The notes under the pieces: generated by a model
What the model was told of the DNA's origin: nothing
Databases searched by the model: none
Seen by the model: only the letters and a program-made list of their open reading frames with translations
Position numbers and translations under genes: made by a program
Origin: SCQP01 sp050747745
Lineage (GTDB): Bacteria; Acidobacteriota; Terriglobia; Terriglobales; SCQP01
Assembly (NCBI GenBank): GCA_050747745.1
Contig: JBOGKM010000104.1
Coordinates: 33,771 to 97,770, forward strand
DNA length: 64,000 bases
Reading direction: 5' to 3'
Shown here: positions 33,852-43,096 of the stretch, in pieces
How positions within the stretch are numbered: the stretch's first letter is position 1
How the letters are laid out: every line of letters starts with the position of its first letter

Positions 33852-34381
33852 TGGACCAGGCCGAGATCGTTAGGCGGCCAATAGGCGAAAACGGCTCGGC
33901 CGAAAATATCCTGGACAGGCAAGCAGCCCCAAAAACGGCTGTCGTTGGAGCTGTCGCGATGATCGCCGAGCACGTAGTATTCGCGCGGCGGAACGGTCAC
34001 TTCCGGGAAATCGGCATAGTCCTGGTACCGCGGCTTGACGTAAGGCTCTTTGAGAGCGTGTCCGTTGATATAGACCGTGCCATCCCAGATCACCACGTGA
34101 TCGCCAGGGATGCCAATTATGCGCTTAATGAAACTTTCGGATGGATCCAATGGGTAGTGGAATACAACTACATCCCCGCGCCTAAGCGGTTCAAATTTTA
34201 AGGAAACTTTGTCGATGAGCAGCAGCTCCCGGTTTTGCAAGTGCGGCATCATGCTGTAGCCCTCGACCTGCACCGGCTGAAAGGCGAACAACACCAGCAC
34301 GAAGGCGATCAGCAATGCCAGCGTCAAGTTCAGCAGCCAGCCCCCGATGCCCCACGCAAATAGATTTTTCGCGGTCCCCAA
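33848..34381 (-). CDS. lepB: signal peptidase I
   Basis: Inner-membrane serine protease that removes Sec signal peptides. 177 residues with one membrane anchor (~14-34), the catalytic Ser43 in 'EGYSMMPHL' and Lys86 in 'FIKRIIGIPGD', plus 'RRGDVVVFHYP' and 'VLGDHRDSSNDSRFWG' of boxes C-E. It is shorter than the E. coli enzyme and resembles the compact type found in Gram-positives and many other phyla. The start appears to be a TTG with no clear ribosome-binding site, so it is uncertain by a few residues. Confidence 0.93.
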   Translation of the reverse strand: MGTAKNLFAWGIGGWLLNLTLALLIAFVLVLFAFQPVQVEGYSMMPHLQNRELLLIDKVSLKFEPLRRGDVVVFHYPLDPSESFIKRIIGIPGDHVVIWDGTVYINGHALKEPYVKPRYQDYADFPEVTVPPREYYVLGDHRDSSNDSRFWGCLPVQDIFGRAVFAYWPPNDLGLVH

Positions 34382-34405
34382 GGCTCAGGATAGCGCAGTG
34401 AAAGC

Positions 34406-34618
34406 CTATCCCGCCATTTGGTCGAGGGAGCGGTTGCAACGCTCCAGCACTGATTGCACCTTGCCCAGCGTCTTTGCCAGCCGCTGGCCTGAACTGGACA
34501 GGTTCTCCATCCAATCGCCGAAGTTGTCGCTGATCTGTTCCTGCAGTTCCTGACCACGGCGCGTCATAAGAAATACCACTACGCCCACGGCAACAGTCGG
34601 TAAAATCCAGGTCTTCAT
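34406..34618 (-). CDS. small membrane protein, YtxH-like
   Basis: 70 residues. An N-terminal hydrophobic helix ('WILPTVAVGVVVFLMT') is followed by an amphipathic helical tail ('RRGQELQEQISDNFGDWMENL', 'RLAKTLGKVQSVLERCNRSL'). The arrangement recalls YtxH or gas-vesicle-like small stress proteins. It sits neatly between the GT2 gene (12 bases upstream) and lepB (24 bases downstream) on the same strand, which supports it being a gene. Function unknown. Confidence 0.65.
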   Translation of the reverse strand: MKTWILPTVAVGVVVFLMTRRGQELQEQISDNFGDWMENLSSSGQRLAKTLGKVQSVLERCNRSLDQMAG

Positions 34619-34630
34619 GGCGGCCCCTGC

Positions 34631-35572
34631 TCAAGTGGATGCAACTTCGGGAGCCAACGTTTCATGTTGCGCCAACTCCAGTTCATGATCGCGGCGGCGC
34701 CAAAACGGCCGCTCGCGGCGGCGGAACTGGCGGACCTGGCCGGTGCGCGCCAGCGCCTGGGCATAGCCGGCCAGATAGGACCAGCGGCCGGTCGCCAGCT
34801 TTTGCACAAGTGTCAGATGCGCCCAGAGAAAATGCTGCAGCAGGCGCGCGCGGTCCAGATTGCGCCAGTGGAACAGCAGCCGATTGCGTTCGATGACGGT
34901 CTGACGCCTGAAGCGGCCACTATGACGGCGCACACTCGAGCTGGGTGCGTGGAATAAAATTGCCGCCGGCTCGTAGCCCAGCTTCCAGCCGCGCTTGCGG
35001 GCACGATAGGAAAGATCGAGGTCTTCGCTGTAGTAGGGAGCGAAAATGGGATCAAAGCCGCCCAGATCGAGGAATGCGCTGCGGCGAAAGGCGCAGAATC
35101 CGCCCGCAAGCATGAAGCTCTCGCCATCGGGCTGCTCGTAATTACGCCAGGCCTCCCAGAAGCCGCGGCGGAAGTGTCCGAGCTTGCCGCCAGTGGAAAA
35201 GATCTTTTCCGGCAAGTCGAACGCGCGCAGGGTGATGCCGAAGATATCCGAGCGCGCAAACCATGGAGCGATCGGATGCAAGCAACCGGGACGGAGCTCG
35301 ACGTCGTTGTTCAGCAGGACCACGATTTCGGCGCCGGCGGCTTCGGCGCCGGCATTGGCCGCGGGTCCGAAGCCGCGGTTCCATTCCGAACGCACCAAGC
35401 GCACCTGGGGATAATGCTCGGCCAGCCAGGCGGCGGTGCCGTCGGTTGAACCGTCGTCGGAGATCACCAGCTCGCTTTCGGGGATCAGCTCCGCCACTAC
35501 GGAGGGAAGAAATTGCTCCAGCAAATCCCGGCCGTTCCAGGTGGGGATCACGATCGTGAATTCGAGGTTCAA
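34631..35572 (-). CDS. family 2 glycosyltransferase
   Basis: 313 residues with a GT-A fold: 'FTIVIPTWNGRDLLEQFL', nucleotide binding 'SDDGSTDGTAAWL', 'NRGFGPAANAGAEAAGAE', the metal-binding 'LLNNDVELRPG', and the acceptor region 'PYYSEDLDLSYRARKRGWKL' with its ED motif. Such rhamnosyl- or similar transferases decorate surface glycans. The start is a TTG that shares four bases with the stop of the SIMPL gene. The C-terminal basic region may bind the membrane. Sugar and acceptor unknown. Confidence 0.9.
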   Translation of the reverse strand: MNLEFTIVIPTWNGRDLLEQFLPSVVAELIPESELVISDDGSTDGTAAWLAEHYPQVRLVRSEWNRGFGPAANAGAEAAGAEIVVLLNNDVELRPGCLHPIAPWFARSDIFGITLRAFDLPEKIFSTGGKLGHFRRGFWEAWRNYEQPDGESFMLAGGFCAFRRSAFLDLGGFDPIFAPYYSEDLDLSYRARKRGWKLGYEPAAILFHAPSSSVRRHSGRFRRQTVIERNRLLFHWRNLDRARLLQHFLWAHLTLVQKLATGRWSYLAGYAQALARTGQVRQFRRRERPFWRRRDHELELAQHETLAPEVAST

Positions 35573-36258
35573 TGTCCCAGCCGATAAACGGCGCGGATTT
35601 GCGCCGACACGGTAATCCGGCGCGGCGTGAAGCCCGCCGTGGGTGCGGGCACGGCAGCGTTGGCGCTGGCCATGAAAATGCCCCGCGGCAACGGCAACGG
35701 CGCAGCGCCGGAGGTGTCCACCCTGGCCGACACCAAGCCAGCCAGCGGTAGCCCCGCCGCGCGCGCCAGCGCCTCGGCTTCGGCGTGGGCCTGGCGGTAA
35801 CCATCGGCAATGGCTGCTGCCTTGGCCGATTGCATGTGCTTCAACTCAAAGCTAACGCTGCGCAGCGCGCTGAGTCCCTTGCCGCTGGCGGCATCGAGCA
35901 ACGGGCCGATTTTGGCGAAATTGGAAACTTCCAGTTGCAGATCATTTCTGACAGTGTAACTGGTGACGTGGCTGGTCTTATAGTCAATGATAGGTTGCAC
36001 CTGGAAGCCGCTCCAGTGGGCCTCGGCGGGAGTAAATCCCTGCTCCAGCAACAGCGCCCGCACCCGAGCCGCCTGGCGTTGCGCCTGTGCATAGGCGGTC
36101 TGCAGTTCGGCATTCCGGCCTGCAACTTCCATGGATACCACTGCCGTGTCCGGAGCGGCTTTGAAGCTGCCCTGGGCAGTGACGGTTACCGTTGTCTGCT
36201 GAGCCGCCAGCAGCAGCGGAAGCAGAAACACGCCGAAAAGGCTCAGATTCCTTCGCAT
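35569..36258 (-). CDS. SIMPL (DUF541) periplasmic protein
   Basis: 229 residues. Signal peptide ('LSLFGVFLLPLLLAAQ'). The SIMPL domain starts 'TTVTVTAQGSFKAAPDTAVVSMEV', with the family's 'GF....Y.VRNDLQLEVSNFAKIGPLLDAA' region (here 'VTSYTVRNDLQLEV') and 'AAAIADGYRQAHAEAEALARAAG'. Related proteins such as BP26/YggE form oligomeric periplasmic rings and affect oxidative stress tolerance. It is followed directly by the GT2 gene in an overlapping arrangement. Confidence 0.9.
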   Translation of the reverse strand: MRRNLSLFGVFLLPLLLAAQQTTVTVTAQGSFKAAPDTAVVSMEVAGRNAELQTAYAQAQRQAARVRALLLEQGFTPAEAHWSGFQVQPIIDYKTSHVTSYTVRNDLQLEVSNFAKIGPLLDAASGKGLSALRSVSFELKHMQSAKAAAIADGYRQAHAEAEALARAAGLPLAGLVSARVDTSGAAPLPLPRGIFMASANAAVPAPTAGFTPRRITVSAQIRAVYRLGH

Positions 36259-36282
36259 ACCCGCTAGAATAGCCGAACGATT

Positions 36283-38646
36283 CTACTCCGCCCTGAGGGT
36301 TTGCGCCGGATCCACCCGGGCGGCCCGCCAGGCAGGGCGCAGGCTGGCCACAACCGCGACGCCGACGAGCAGCGCGCAGGTTCCCGCCAGCGTTACCGGG
36401 TCGGCGGGACCGACACCGAACAGCCAATGAGCCCAAAGGCGACCCGCGGTGTAGGCTCCGGCCAGACCAATCGCCAACCCGAGCGCAGTCGAGCGCAGGC
36501 TTGCACCCAACACCGAACGGGCCACGGCAACCGGCGAGGCGCCCAGCGCGAGGCGGACGCCCATGTCGCGCGTCTGCTGGATTACGCGCTGGGAGGTGAC
36601 GGCATAAATGCCCAATGTTGCCAGCAGCAGCGCCAACAGACCGAAGCCGGCCATAAGCTCCACCAGGAAATTACGCCGAACCAGCGTGTTGCTGAGTGCC
36701 GTGCTCATCAGTTCCGGGCTATTTATGGTCGGAATCGCCCGGGCCAGTTCCTTGGAGACGATGCCGGGATTACCCGCGGCGCGAACCACGAGCGCCGCCG
36801 AGCCTACACCGCCGTTTGCGAATTGTGCGAGCGGCAAGATAATTTCCGGATACGCGGGCGCGCTCAGGCTGTTCTGCGGGATATCGCCGATCACGCCGAC
36901 CACTTGACGCCACTGGCCGTCGTCGGCGACGAAGACGCGCTTGCCGACGGCGCTGCCTCCCGGCGCAAGCTTACGCGCCAGTGTTTGGTTAACGAGAGCC
37001 ACCAGCGGCGCGTGGACGCCATCGGCGGAATTGAAAAACCGGCCCGCTTCCCCGTGCGCGCCGAGCATGCGGAAATAGCCGGGAAGCACGAAGTTGAGCT
37101 CCGACCAGGGCCGCTCGGCGGTAGGCGGCGCGGGCTCGCCGCCTACCATGTAGGGGGTGGTCCAATCGAAGCCGTGCAGCGGCGCGCTGTGGATGGCGCC
37201 CGCCGCCGCAACGCCGGGCAGGGCGCGCACGCGCGAGAGCGCGTTCTGGAAGGCCGACAGCGCCCCGCCGGGGTCGTGACTGATGTAGAGGGTGACCAAG
37301 CCGCGCATATTGAAGCCGGGATTCACCGCCAAAACCTCCTGCAGGCTGCGGGCCAGTAATCCTGCCCCGCCGACCACGATCACCGCCAGCGCGACCTCGG
37401 CGACCAGCAAGCCCGAACGCAGACCGCGCTGGCTGGCGGGTTGCACCCGCTGGCTCAAGTCAGTTCGCGCGGCTGCTAGCGCCGGCGCCAAGCCCATCAG
37501 AAGCGCGGCAACCGCGGCGGCGGCGACAGCGAAGGCGACCACGGCGGCGTCCAGATGGGTCTGCTGCATGCGGGGCACGGGATAGGGGGCCCAATGCACC
37601 AGGAGCGGAGTAATCGCCCACGCCAGCAGCACGCCCAACCCGCCACCCAGCGCCGCCAAGACCAGGGTTTCACTTGCCGACTGGCGCAGCAGATCGCCGC
37701 GCGACGCGCCGACGGCACACCGGATGGCGTATTCGCGGCTGCGAGCGCTCGCCCCGGCCAGCAGCAGGTGCGCCAGGTTGGCGCAGGCGAGCAGCAGGAC
37801 GAGACCGACGGCGGCCAGCAACAGCCAGAGCTCGCTGCGGTAACGGGCATTGAGAAAAGCGCTCAGGCGCAGCATCACTACGCCCTCATCCTGGTTGGTT
37901 CTCGGGTAGGCAGCGGCCAGGCGCTGCATCACCAAGCCGAGATCGGTGCGCGCGGCGGCCAGGGTCACGCCGGGCTTGACCCTGGCGAGCACCTGCAAGC
38001 CGGGATGATTGCCGCGCGAGACGAACGCCGATCCCGGCTCGGCTTCGGTTCCGAGTGCGGTGTAAGCGTCGGCGGTCCAGGGCATGTCCCGAGCGTTCAT
38101 CCGCACCACGCCGACGATGGGCGCGGACGCACCCTGGATTTTGAGCACGCTGCCGATGACATGCGGATTGGCGCCCAGTGCGGTTTTCCAGAATCTGGAG
38201 GTGACGATCAGAGCCGGGGTACCGGCGGCGCTGTCTTCCTGAGCGGTGAAGTCGCGGCCCAGCACGAAATGTGCGCCCAGCACCGGGAACAGCGAGGCGG
38301 TGACGTTGGCGCCGTCGAGCGTGCCGGTAGCACCCGCGGGGGTCTTGTAGGCGGTCGTGCCGCCGAAGCCAATCGCGGCAAGACTTGAAAAACTGTGCGT
38401 CTGCCGGCGCCAGTCGAGGTAGTCCGGCCAGGAGACGTTGAGATTGCCGGAGCGCTTCAGCTGCTCGTGGATCATCACCAGCTGGCGCGGACGCGAAAAC
38501 GGCAGCGGCTCCAGAATCACCCGTTGCACCACGCTGAACATCGAGGTGGCCGCTCCGATGCCGAGCGCCAGCGTGATCATCGCTACCATGGTAAGCCCCG
38601 GCCGCCGCCAGAGCATCCGGAATGCGAAGCGCAGATCCTGAGCCAT
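36283..38646 (-). CDS. acidobacterial duplicated orphan permease (MacB/FtsX-like, ADOP family)
   Basis: 787 residues. The N terminus 'LRFAFRMLWRRPGLTMVAMITLALGIGAA' and two copies of the FtsX-type module are visible. The first has a periplasmic MacB-PCD-like domain (~45-260) and helices near 'LVLLLACANLAHLLLAGASARSREYAIRCAVGASRGDLL'. The second has its own periplasmic domain and a final 'RVIQQTRDMGVRLALGASP'. The ADOP family is named for this duplication and for lacking an adjacent ATPase, and none is adjacent here. A GGAGGA site precedes the ATG. Substrate unknown; a strong marker of Acidobacteriota. Confidence 0.9.
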   Translation of the reverse strand: MAQDLRFAFRMLWRRPGLTMVAMITLALGIGAATSMFSVVQRVILEPLPFSRPRQLVMIHEQLKRSGNLNVSWPDYLDWRRQTHSFSSLAAIGFGGTTAYKTPAGATGTLDGANVTASLFPVLGAHFVLGRDFTAQEDSAAGTPALIVTSRFWKTALGANPHVIGSVLKIQGASAPIVGVVRMNARDMPWTADAYTALGTEAEPGSAFVSRGNHPGLQVLARVKPGVTLAAARTDLGLVMQRLAAAYPRTNQDEGVVMLRLSAFLNARYRSELWLLLAAVGLVLLLACANLAHLLLAGASARSREYAIRCAVGASRGDLLRQSASETLVLAALGGGLGVLLAWAITPLLVHWAPYPVPRMQQTHLDAAVVAFAVAAAAVAALLMGLAPALAAARTDLSQRVQPASQRGLRSGLLVAEVALAVIVVGGAGLLARSLQEVLAVNPGFNMRGLVTLYISHDPGGALSAFQNALSRVRALPGVAAAGAIHSAPLHGFDWTTPYMVGGEPAPPTAERPWSELNFVLPGYFRMLGAHGEAGRFFNSADGVHAPLVALVNQTLARKLAPGGSAVGKRVFVADDGQWRQVVGVIGDIPQNSLSAPAYPEIILPLAQFANGGVGSAALVVRAAGNPGIVSKELARAIPTINSPELMSTALSNTLVRRNFLVELMAGFGLLALLLATLGIYAVTSQRVIQQTRDMGVRLALGASPVAVARSVLGASLRSTALGLAIGLAGAYTAGRLWAHWLFGVGPADPVTLAGTCALLVGVAVVASLRPAWRAARVDPAQTLRAE

Positions 38647-38679
38647 GGTTCCTCCACTTGCAGGCTATCCTATCTCCGC

Positions 38680-39810
38680 ATGGAAGTCATGATTGTAGCG
38701 GGCGAGGCCTCGGGCGATGGGCACGCCGCCGAACTCATCGCGGAACTGAGCGGGCGTTATCCCAGCCTGCATTTTTTCGGATGCGGCGGCGAGCGTATGG
38801 CGGCGGCGGGTTGCGAGCTGCTGGTGCAGGATCGCGAATTGGCGGTGATGGGGCTGGCGGAAGTGGTGCGGCACCTGCCGCGGCTGCGGCGGCTTCTGGA
38901 CAAGCTCAAAACTGCGCTGCGGCAGCGGCGCCCGGCGGCGATCATCCTGGTGGACTTTCCGGATTTCAACTTGCGGCTGGCGGCCACGGCGCATGCGTTA
39001 GGAATTCCGGTGATCTATTTCATCAGCCCGCAAGTGTGGGCGTGGCGCAGCGGGAGGGTGGAACAGATCCGACGGCATGTGAGGCGGATGATCTGCATTT
39101 TCCCATTCGAGGCGGAGTTTTACTCGCGCTACGGGGTCGAGGTGGCCTCGGTGGGCCATCCGCTGGTGGAACGCGTTGCTCGCGCCCGCGCAGCCCTGAG
39201 CACGGCCGCGGGTGAGAAGCGCATCGCAGTGCTGCCGGGCAGCCGACAGCGGGAGCTGGACTTTCATCTGCCGGTGCTCATCGAGGCGATGCGGAGGCTG
39301 AGAAGGACTCGGGGGTGCGATTTTGTTTTGCCAGTGGCGCCACATCTATCGGTGGAATCCATACGCGCGCAGCTGCCGGAAGAAGTGCGGGAAGGGGTTC
39401 GCCTGCTGCCGGCCGGAGGAACGTACGCAGCGCTGTCTCAGGCGAGAGTGGCGCTGGTAGCCAGCGGGACCGCGACGGTGGAGACGGCGCTACTGGGCGT
39501 GCCCATGGTCGTATTTTACCGACTTTCCGGATTGAGTTATTGGCTGGGGCGGCGGCTGGTGCGCACGCCGCAGGTAGCGATGGTCAACCTCGTTGCCGGA
39601 CGCAAGCTGGTGCCGGAACTGATCCAGAAGGAGTTCACAGCGGAAGCGTTGAGCTGCTGGGCGGAGCGGCTGCTGGCAGACGGCGCCGAGCGCCAAGCCC
39701 AGATCGAGGGTCTTGCGGAAATGCGGGGAAAGCTAGGACCGCCGGGCGCGATCGCGCGGGCAGCAGAAGCGGTGGGCGAAGTCATGGGGCTGGCATTGAA
39801 GCGTACCTAA
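38680..39810 (+). CDS. lpxB: lipid-A-disaccharide synthase
   Basis: GT19 enzyme that joins UDP-2,3-diacylglucosamine and lipid X to form the lipid A disaccharide at the inner membrane. 376 residues from the ATG at 38680: 'MIVAGEASGDGHAAELI' at the N terminus, 'VMGLAEVVRHLPRL', 'VDFPDFNLRLA', 'YFISPQVWAWRSGRVEQI', 'GHPLVE', 'LPGSRQRELDFHLPVL' and 'VASGTATVETALLGVPMVVFYR'. It is divergent from the ADOP gene across 33 bases. With kdsB it shows lipid A production. Confidence 0.95.
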   Translation: MEVMIVAGEASGDGHAAELIAELSGRYPSLHFFGCGGERMAAAGCELLVQDRELAVMGLAEVVRHLPRLRRLLDKLKTALRQRRPAAIILVDFPDFNLRLAATAHALGIPVIYFISPQVWAWRSGRVEQIRRHVRRMICIFPFEAEFYSRYGVEVASVGHPLVERVARARAALSTAAGEKRIAVLPGSRQRELDFHLPVLIEAMRRLRRTRGCDFVLPVAPHLSVESIRAQLPEEVREGVRLLPAGGTYAALSQARVALVASGTATVETALLGVPMVVFYRLSGLSYWLGRRLVRTPQVAMVNLVAGRKLVPELIQKEFTAEALSCWAERLLADGAERQAQIEGLAEMRGKLGPPGAIARAAEAVGEVMGLALKRT

Positions 39811-39844
39811 CTGCGCCCCGCAAACGTCTATACTGGTAGCAACT

Positions 39845-41929
39845 ATGAGGCGCCTCAATTGGAAGGGCGTTCTGCTGGCGGTCGCCGTGGCGCTGGCGTT
39901 GGTGGCCATTTCCGATGGGCAAGGCACGCAAGCGGTGCCTCCGCCGCCCATCATTCAACGCACCCCGCCGCCGACGCCCCAAACGCCAGCTGCGCCTCCG
40001 CTGCCGCAAGCGCCGCAAGCCGCCTATTCCGTCAGCCACTACGATTTAAACCTCAACTTCAACTTCCCACAGCACGGGCTGGCAGTGACGGCGAAACTGA
40101 CCATCACGCCGCGGTTTGAACTGGGCGCGGCCAGCTTCCAGCTCAACCGCGCGCTCAACGTGTCCAGCATTAGCGACGCGGCCGGCAACCAGCTCGGGCA
40201 CCTGCGGCAGGGGGACAACGTAATTGTTACCTTCACGCCGCCGCTCGCGGCCAACACGCCGTCGCAGATCACGGTAAAGTACTCCGGTTCCCTGCCCAAC
40301 GCCGACCTCAGCCCGATCAGCGGCATCCGCACGGCGTACGTGGGGCCGGACGGGGCATTTCTGCTGTATCCGGGGGAATGGTTCCCGACGACGAATTACG
40401 ACACCGGCCGCTTCACCGCCGACATCACCGCGACGCTGCCGGCGGGCATGAGCATGGTGGCCAGCGGAACGGGCAGCTCGACGGCGGGCACGAACGGCGA
40501 AGTGGCGTGGCGTTTCCAACAAAAGCAGGCAAGTTTTCCGGGGACCGTGATTGTGACGCCGCTGAAGGCGCAGCAGTTCAGCCAGGGCGGGCTGCAGTCG
40601 AGCTTTTACTTCAGCTCCGACGTGCCGGTGGCGCTGACAGCACAGTACGCGGCCGATGCGGCGAAGATCTACAGTTTCCTGTCGGATCAGCTGGGCACGC
40701 CGCCGCTGACGTCACCGTTGCGGTTGGTCGAGTTGCCCAGCGACGCGCTGCCCTCATTCGCCTCGCCCGGGCTGATCGTGCTGTCGAAGACCTCGATCGG
40801 TAGGAACGTGAACGTGAACCTGCTGGTGGACGAGATCGCCCAGCAATGGTTCGGGGTGATGCTCAGTCCGGCGTCTCTCAATGATGCGTGGCTGCAGTAC
40901 GGCGCGGCACGCTATTGCGAATCGCTCTATATCCAGCACAGCCAGGGTACGGCGGCATGGCAGACGCTTGTGCAACAGCTCGAAGTCGGAGCGCTCAGCT
41001 ATCCCAGCGTGGCGCTGAGCAATTCCAGCACGCTGTACGTGTTTTCGCCACAGTTCCAGGACATGAACTACGACAAGGGCGCGATGCTGTTCCACATGCT
41101 GCGCTGGGAACTGGGCAGCCAGCCGTTCGACAATGCGCTGCGCGACATCGTAAACAGCTACGCCTGGAAACCGATCTCGACCGCAGATTTTGAAAGCGCG
41201 CTGGAGAAGAACACGCAATCGGACCTGCGCAGCTTTTTCAGCCAGTGGTACCGGGGAACCGCAATTCCAGCATTTTCGGACCAGTACACGGTATACCGAC
41301 TGCAGAAGGGCGGCTACCGGGTGACGGGGACGCTGCAGCAGAATCTCGATCTGTTCAACATGCCGGTGGAAGTGGCGGTGGAAACCGATGGAGCGACGGC
41401 GACGCGCACGGTGCCACTGAGCGGGACCTCGGGCGGGTTCAGCCTGGACATGCAGGACCGTCCGGTGAAGGTCAGCGTTGACCCCAACGACTGGATACTC
41501 AAGGCAGGTCCGGAGCTGAAGCTGAAAGTGGCATTGTCGCGGGGCGACAACGAAGTGGCGGCCGGGGATTTTCCGGCAGCGGTGCAGCAGTACGAAAACG
41601 CGCTCAAGGTGAACCCGATCAGCTCGCTCGCCTACTATCGGCTGGCGCAGGCGTACTATCAGGAGGAAAACTGGCAGAACGCGGCCGACGCCTATCGGCA
41701 GGCGATCAATGGGGATCTGAACCCGTCGTGGACGGAGGTGTGGAGTTACATTCAATTGGGGAAAATCTTCGACCTCACCGGCCAGCGCAACCGCGCGCTC
41801 AATCAGTATCAGCTCGCCATTTCCACTCATGACGACACCAACAACGCCCAGGAAGTGGCGCGCCAGTACATGAAAACGCCGTATAAGGCTCCGCCGGGCG
41901 TCAACACGGGCGTCGGCAGCGGCGACTGA
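39845..41929 (+). CDS. M1 aminopeptidase-like protein without zinc site, fused to TPRs
   Basis: 694 residues. Signal peptide, Pro/Gln-rich linker (~28-60), an N-terminal M1 saddle domain ('YDLNLNFNFPQHGLAVTAKLTI'), a thermolysin-like domain (~250-470) and a C-terminal TPR segment ('AAVQQYENALKVNP', 'AADAYRQAINGD'). In active M1 peptidases the zinc motif is HExxH-x18-E. Here the aligned segment reads 'DEIAQQWFG', giving Asp329 and Gln333 for the two His, and Tyr352 for the Glu in 'NDAWLQYGAARY'. The GxMEN exopeptidase motif is also gone. All three zinc ligands are therefore lost while the fold signature 'QQWFG...NDAWL' stays, so it is probably a binding protein. Confidence 0.85.
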   Translation: MRRLNWKGVLLAVAVALALVAISDGQGTQAVPPPPIIQRTPPPTPQTPAAPPLPQAPQAAYSVSHYDLNLNFNFPQHGLAVTAKLTITPRFELGAASFQLNRALNVSSISDAAGNQLGHLRQGDNVIVTFTPPLAANTPSQITVKYSGSLPNADLSPISGIRTAYVGPDGAFLLYPGEWFPTTNYDTGRFTADITATLPAGMSMVASGTGSSTAGTNGEVAWRFQQKQASFPGTVIVTPLKAQQFSQGGLQSSFYFSSDVPVALTAQYAADAAKIYSFLSDQLGTPPLTSPLRLVELPSDALPSFASPGLIVLSKTSIGRNVNVNLLVDEIAQQWFGVMLSPASLNDAWLQYGAARYCESLYIQHSQGTAAWQTLVQQLEVGALSYPSVALSNSSTLYVFSPQFQDMNYDKGAMLFHMLRWELGSQPFDNALRDIVNSYAWKPISTADFESALEKNTQSDLRSFFSQWYRGTAIPAFSDQYTVYRLQKGGYRVTGTLQQNLDLFNMPVEVAVETDGATATRTVPLSGTSGGFSLDMQDRPVKVSVDPNDWILKAGPELKLKVALSRGDNEVAAGDFPAAVQQYENALKVNPISSLAYYRLAQAYYQEENWQNAADAYRQAINGDLNPSWTEVWSYIQLGKIFDLTGQRNRALNQYQLAISTHDDTNNAQEVARQYMKTPYKAPPGVNTGVGSGD

Positions 41930-41931
41930 GG

Positions 41932-42276
41932 ATGGCCGCTGACTGCCTGTTTTGCCGGATCATCCAGGGCCAGGTGCCCTCGCGCAAGGTTTACGAGGAT
42001 GAGCTGGTGTTCGCCTTCGAGGATATTCAGCCGGGCGCGCCGACGCATATTCTGCTGGTCCCGAAGCGCCACCTTTCAGGCCTCGCCGAGGCTGGCGATG
42101 GTGACACCGCACTGCTGGGCGAGCTGCAAATCCGAGCCGCCGCGCTGGCGCGCGAACGCGGGCTGAGGGGTGGTTACCGCACCGTGCTCAACGTCGGCCC
42201 CGACGCCGGGCAGAGCGTGTCCCACCTGCACCTACATCTGCTCGGCGGGCGGCAGCTTAACTGGCCGCCAGGATAA
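41932..42276 (+). CDS. HIT family nucleotide-binding hydrolase
   Basis: 114 residues of the HINT/PKCI branch: 'DCLFCRIIQGQVPSRKVYED' at the N terminus, 'PGAPTHILLVPKRHL', and the histidine triad 'SVSHLHLHLLGGR' containing the nucleophilic His. HINT enzymes hydrolyse purine phosphoramidates such as AMP-lysine. It starts two bases after the previous stop, suggesting co-transcription, though no functional link is obvious. Confidence 0.93.
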   Translation: MAADCLFCRIIQGQVPSRKVYEDELVFAFEDIQPGAPTHILLVPKRHLSGLAEAGDGDTALLGELQIRAAALARERGLRGGYRTVLNVGPDAGQSVSHLHLHLLGGRQLNWPPG

Positions 42277-42299
42277 GGCCTCATTACAGCGGGGTGTGC

Positions 42300-43094
42300 T
42301 CAGTTAATTTCGAAGGTCACGCTGACCACCAGGGAGGTGTGCTGGTAGCCGGGCGGGAGGGGGAAGCGCTCCTGGCCGGCCATTTGCTGTACGGCGGTGT
42401 AGGCCATATTGTTGACCTCGACGGAATTTGCACGCCGGACATAGCGAATGGAGGTGATGTTGCCGCCGGTATGGACGGTCATGGTCACGGTGACTTTGAT
42501 GCCAGTGGGGAGCACGGGATCGCGGGGCTGTTGATTCCAGTAATACTGAAGGCGATCGCGCAGGTGGTTCACCCAGGCGGTATAGAGATTGCCGAAGTTG
42601 GCGTCGCCAAAGGAGACGCCGCCATTACCGCCAGTGCCCTGCTTGGAGCTGGTTGCGGAAAAGGAGACGCGGCCACCGGCGCCATAGGCGACGCGGTGGG
42701 AGCGCTTTTTGGGCAGGTCGGCACGGGCCAGCTCGCGCGCCAGCTCCTCGGCCTGCTTGCGCGCCACCTCGACGGGATTGTAGGCGGGCAAGGGAACAGA
42801 ATGACGCACCGCGCGGCGCGGGCGGGGCTTGGAGATGCCGACGGCGGGCAAGTCATTCGCCAAGCGGTTTTTCGTGGGCGTCACCACGGGCGAGGGCATG
42901 GGGATGGCGCCGCCAGGCACGGTGGTGACTAGATTGGCGGTGATGGCGCCGGCTGCCGAGGTCCCGGGGTGCTTGCCGCCGAGGGGCAGATAGTTGCCGA
43001 GCCAAGCGCCGTAGACCAGCAGAAAGGCGAGACAGGCGTGGAGGAGAAGGGAAAACACCCAGCTCGAGGTCCGGTGCGTGGGCGCCTGAGGCAT
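42300..43094 (-). CDS. tolA: TonB/TolA-like periplasmic linker protein
   Basis: 264 residues. N-terminal membrane anchor ('WVFSLLLHACLAFLLVYGAWL'), a basic/Pro spacer with a short charged helix ('ARKQAEELARELARADLPKK'), and a C-terminal TonB/TolA-type domain ('TAWVNHLRDRLQYYWNQQP', 'VTVTMTVHTGGNITSIRYV', 'AVQQMAGQERFPLPPG'). The helix plus C-terminal domain and the tolQ-tolR context favour TolA over TonB. It starts two bases after the tolR stop. tolB and pal are not nearby. Confidence 0.82.
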   Translation of the reverse strand: MPQAPTHRTSSWVFSLLLHACLAFLLVYGAWLGNYLPLGGKHPGTSAAGAITANLVTTVPGGAIPMPSPVVTPTKNRLANDLPAVGISKPRPRRAVRHSVPLPAYNPVEVARKQAEELARELARADLPKKRSHRVAYGAGGRVSFSATSSKQGTGGNGGVSFGDANFGNLYTAWVNHLRDRLQYYWNQQPRDPVLPTGIKVTVTMTVHTGGNITSIRYVRRANSVEVNNMAYTAVQQMAGQERFPLPPGYQHTSLVVSVTFEIN

Positions 43095-43096
43095 GG

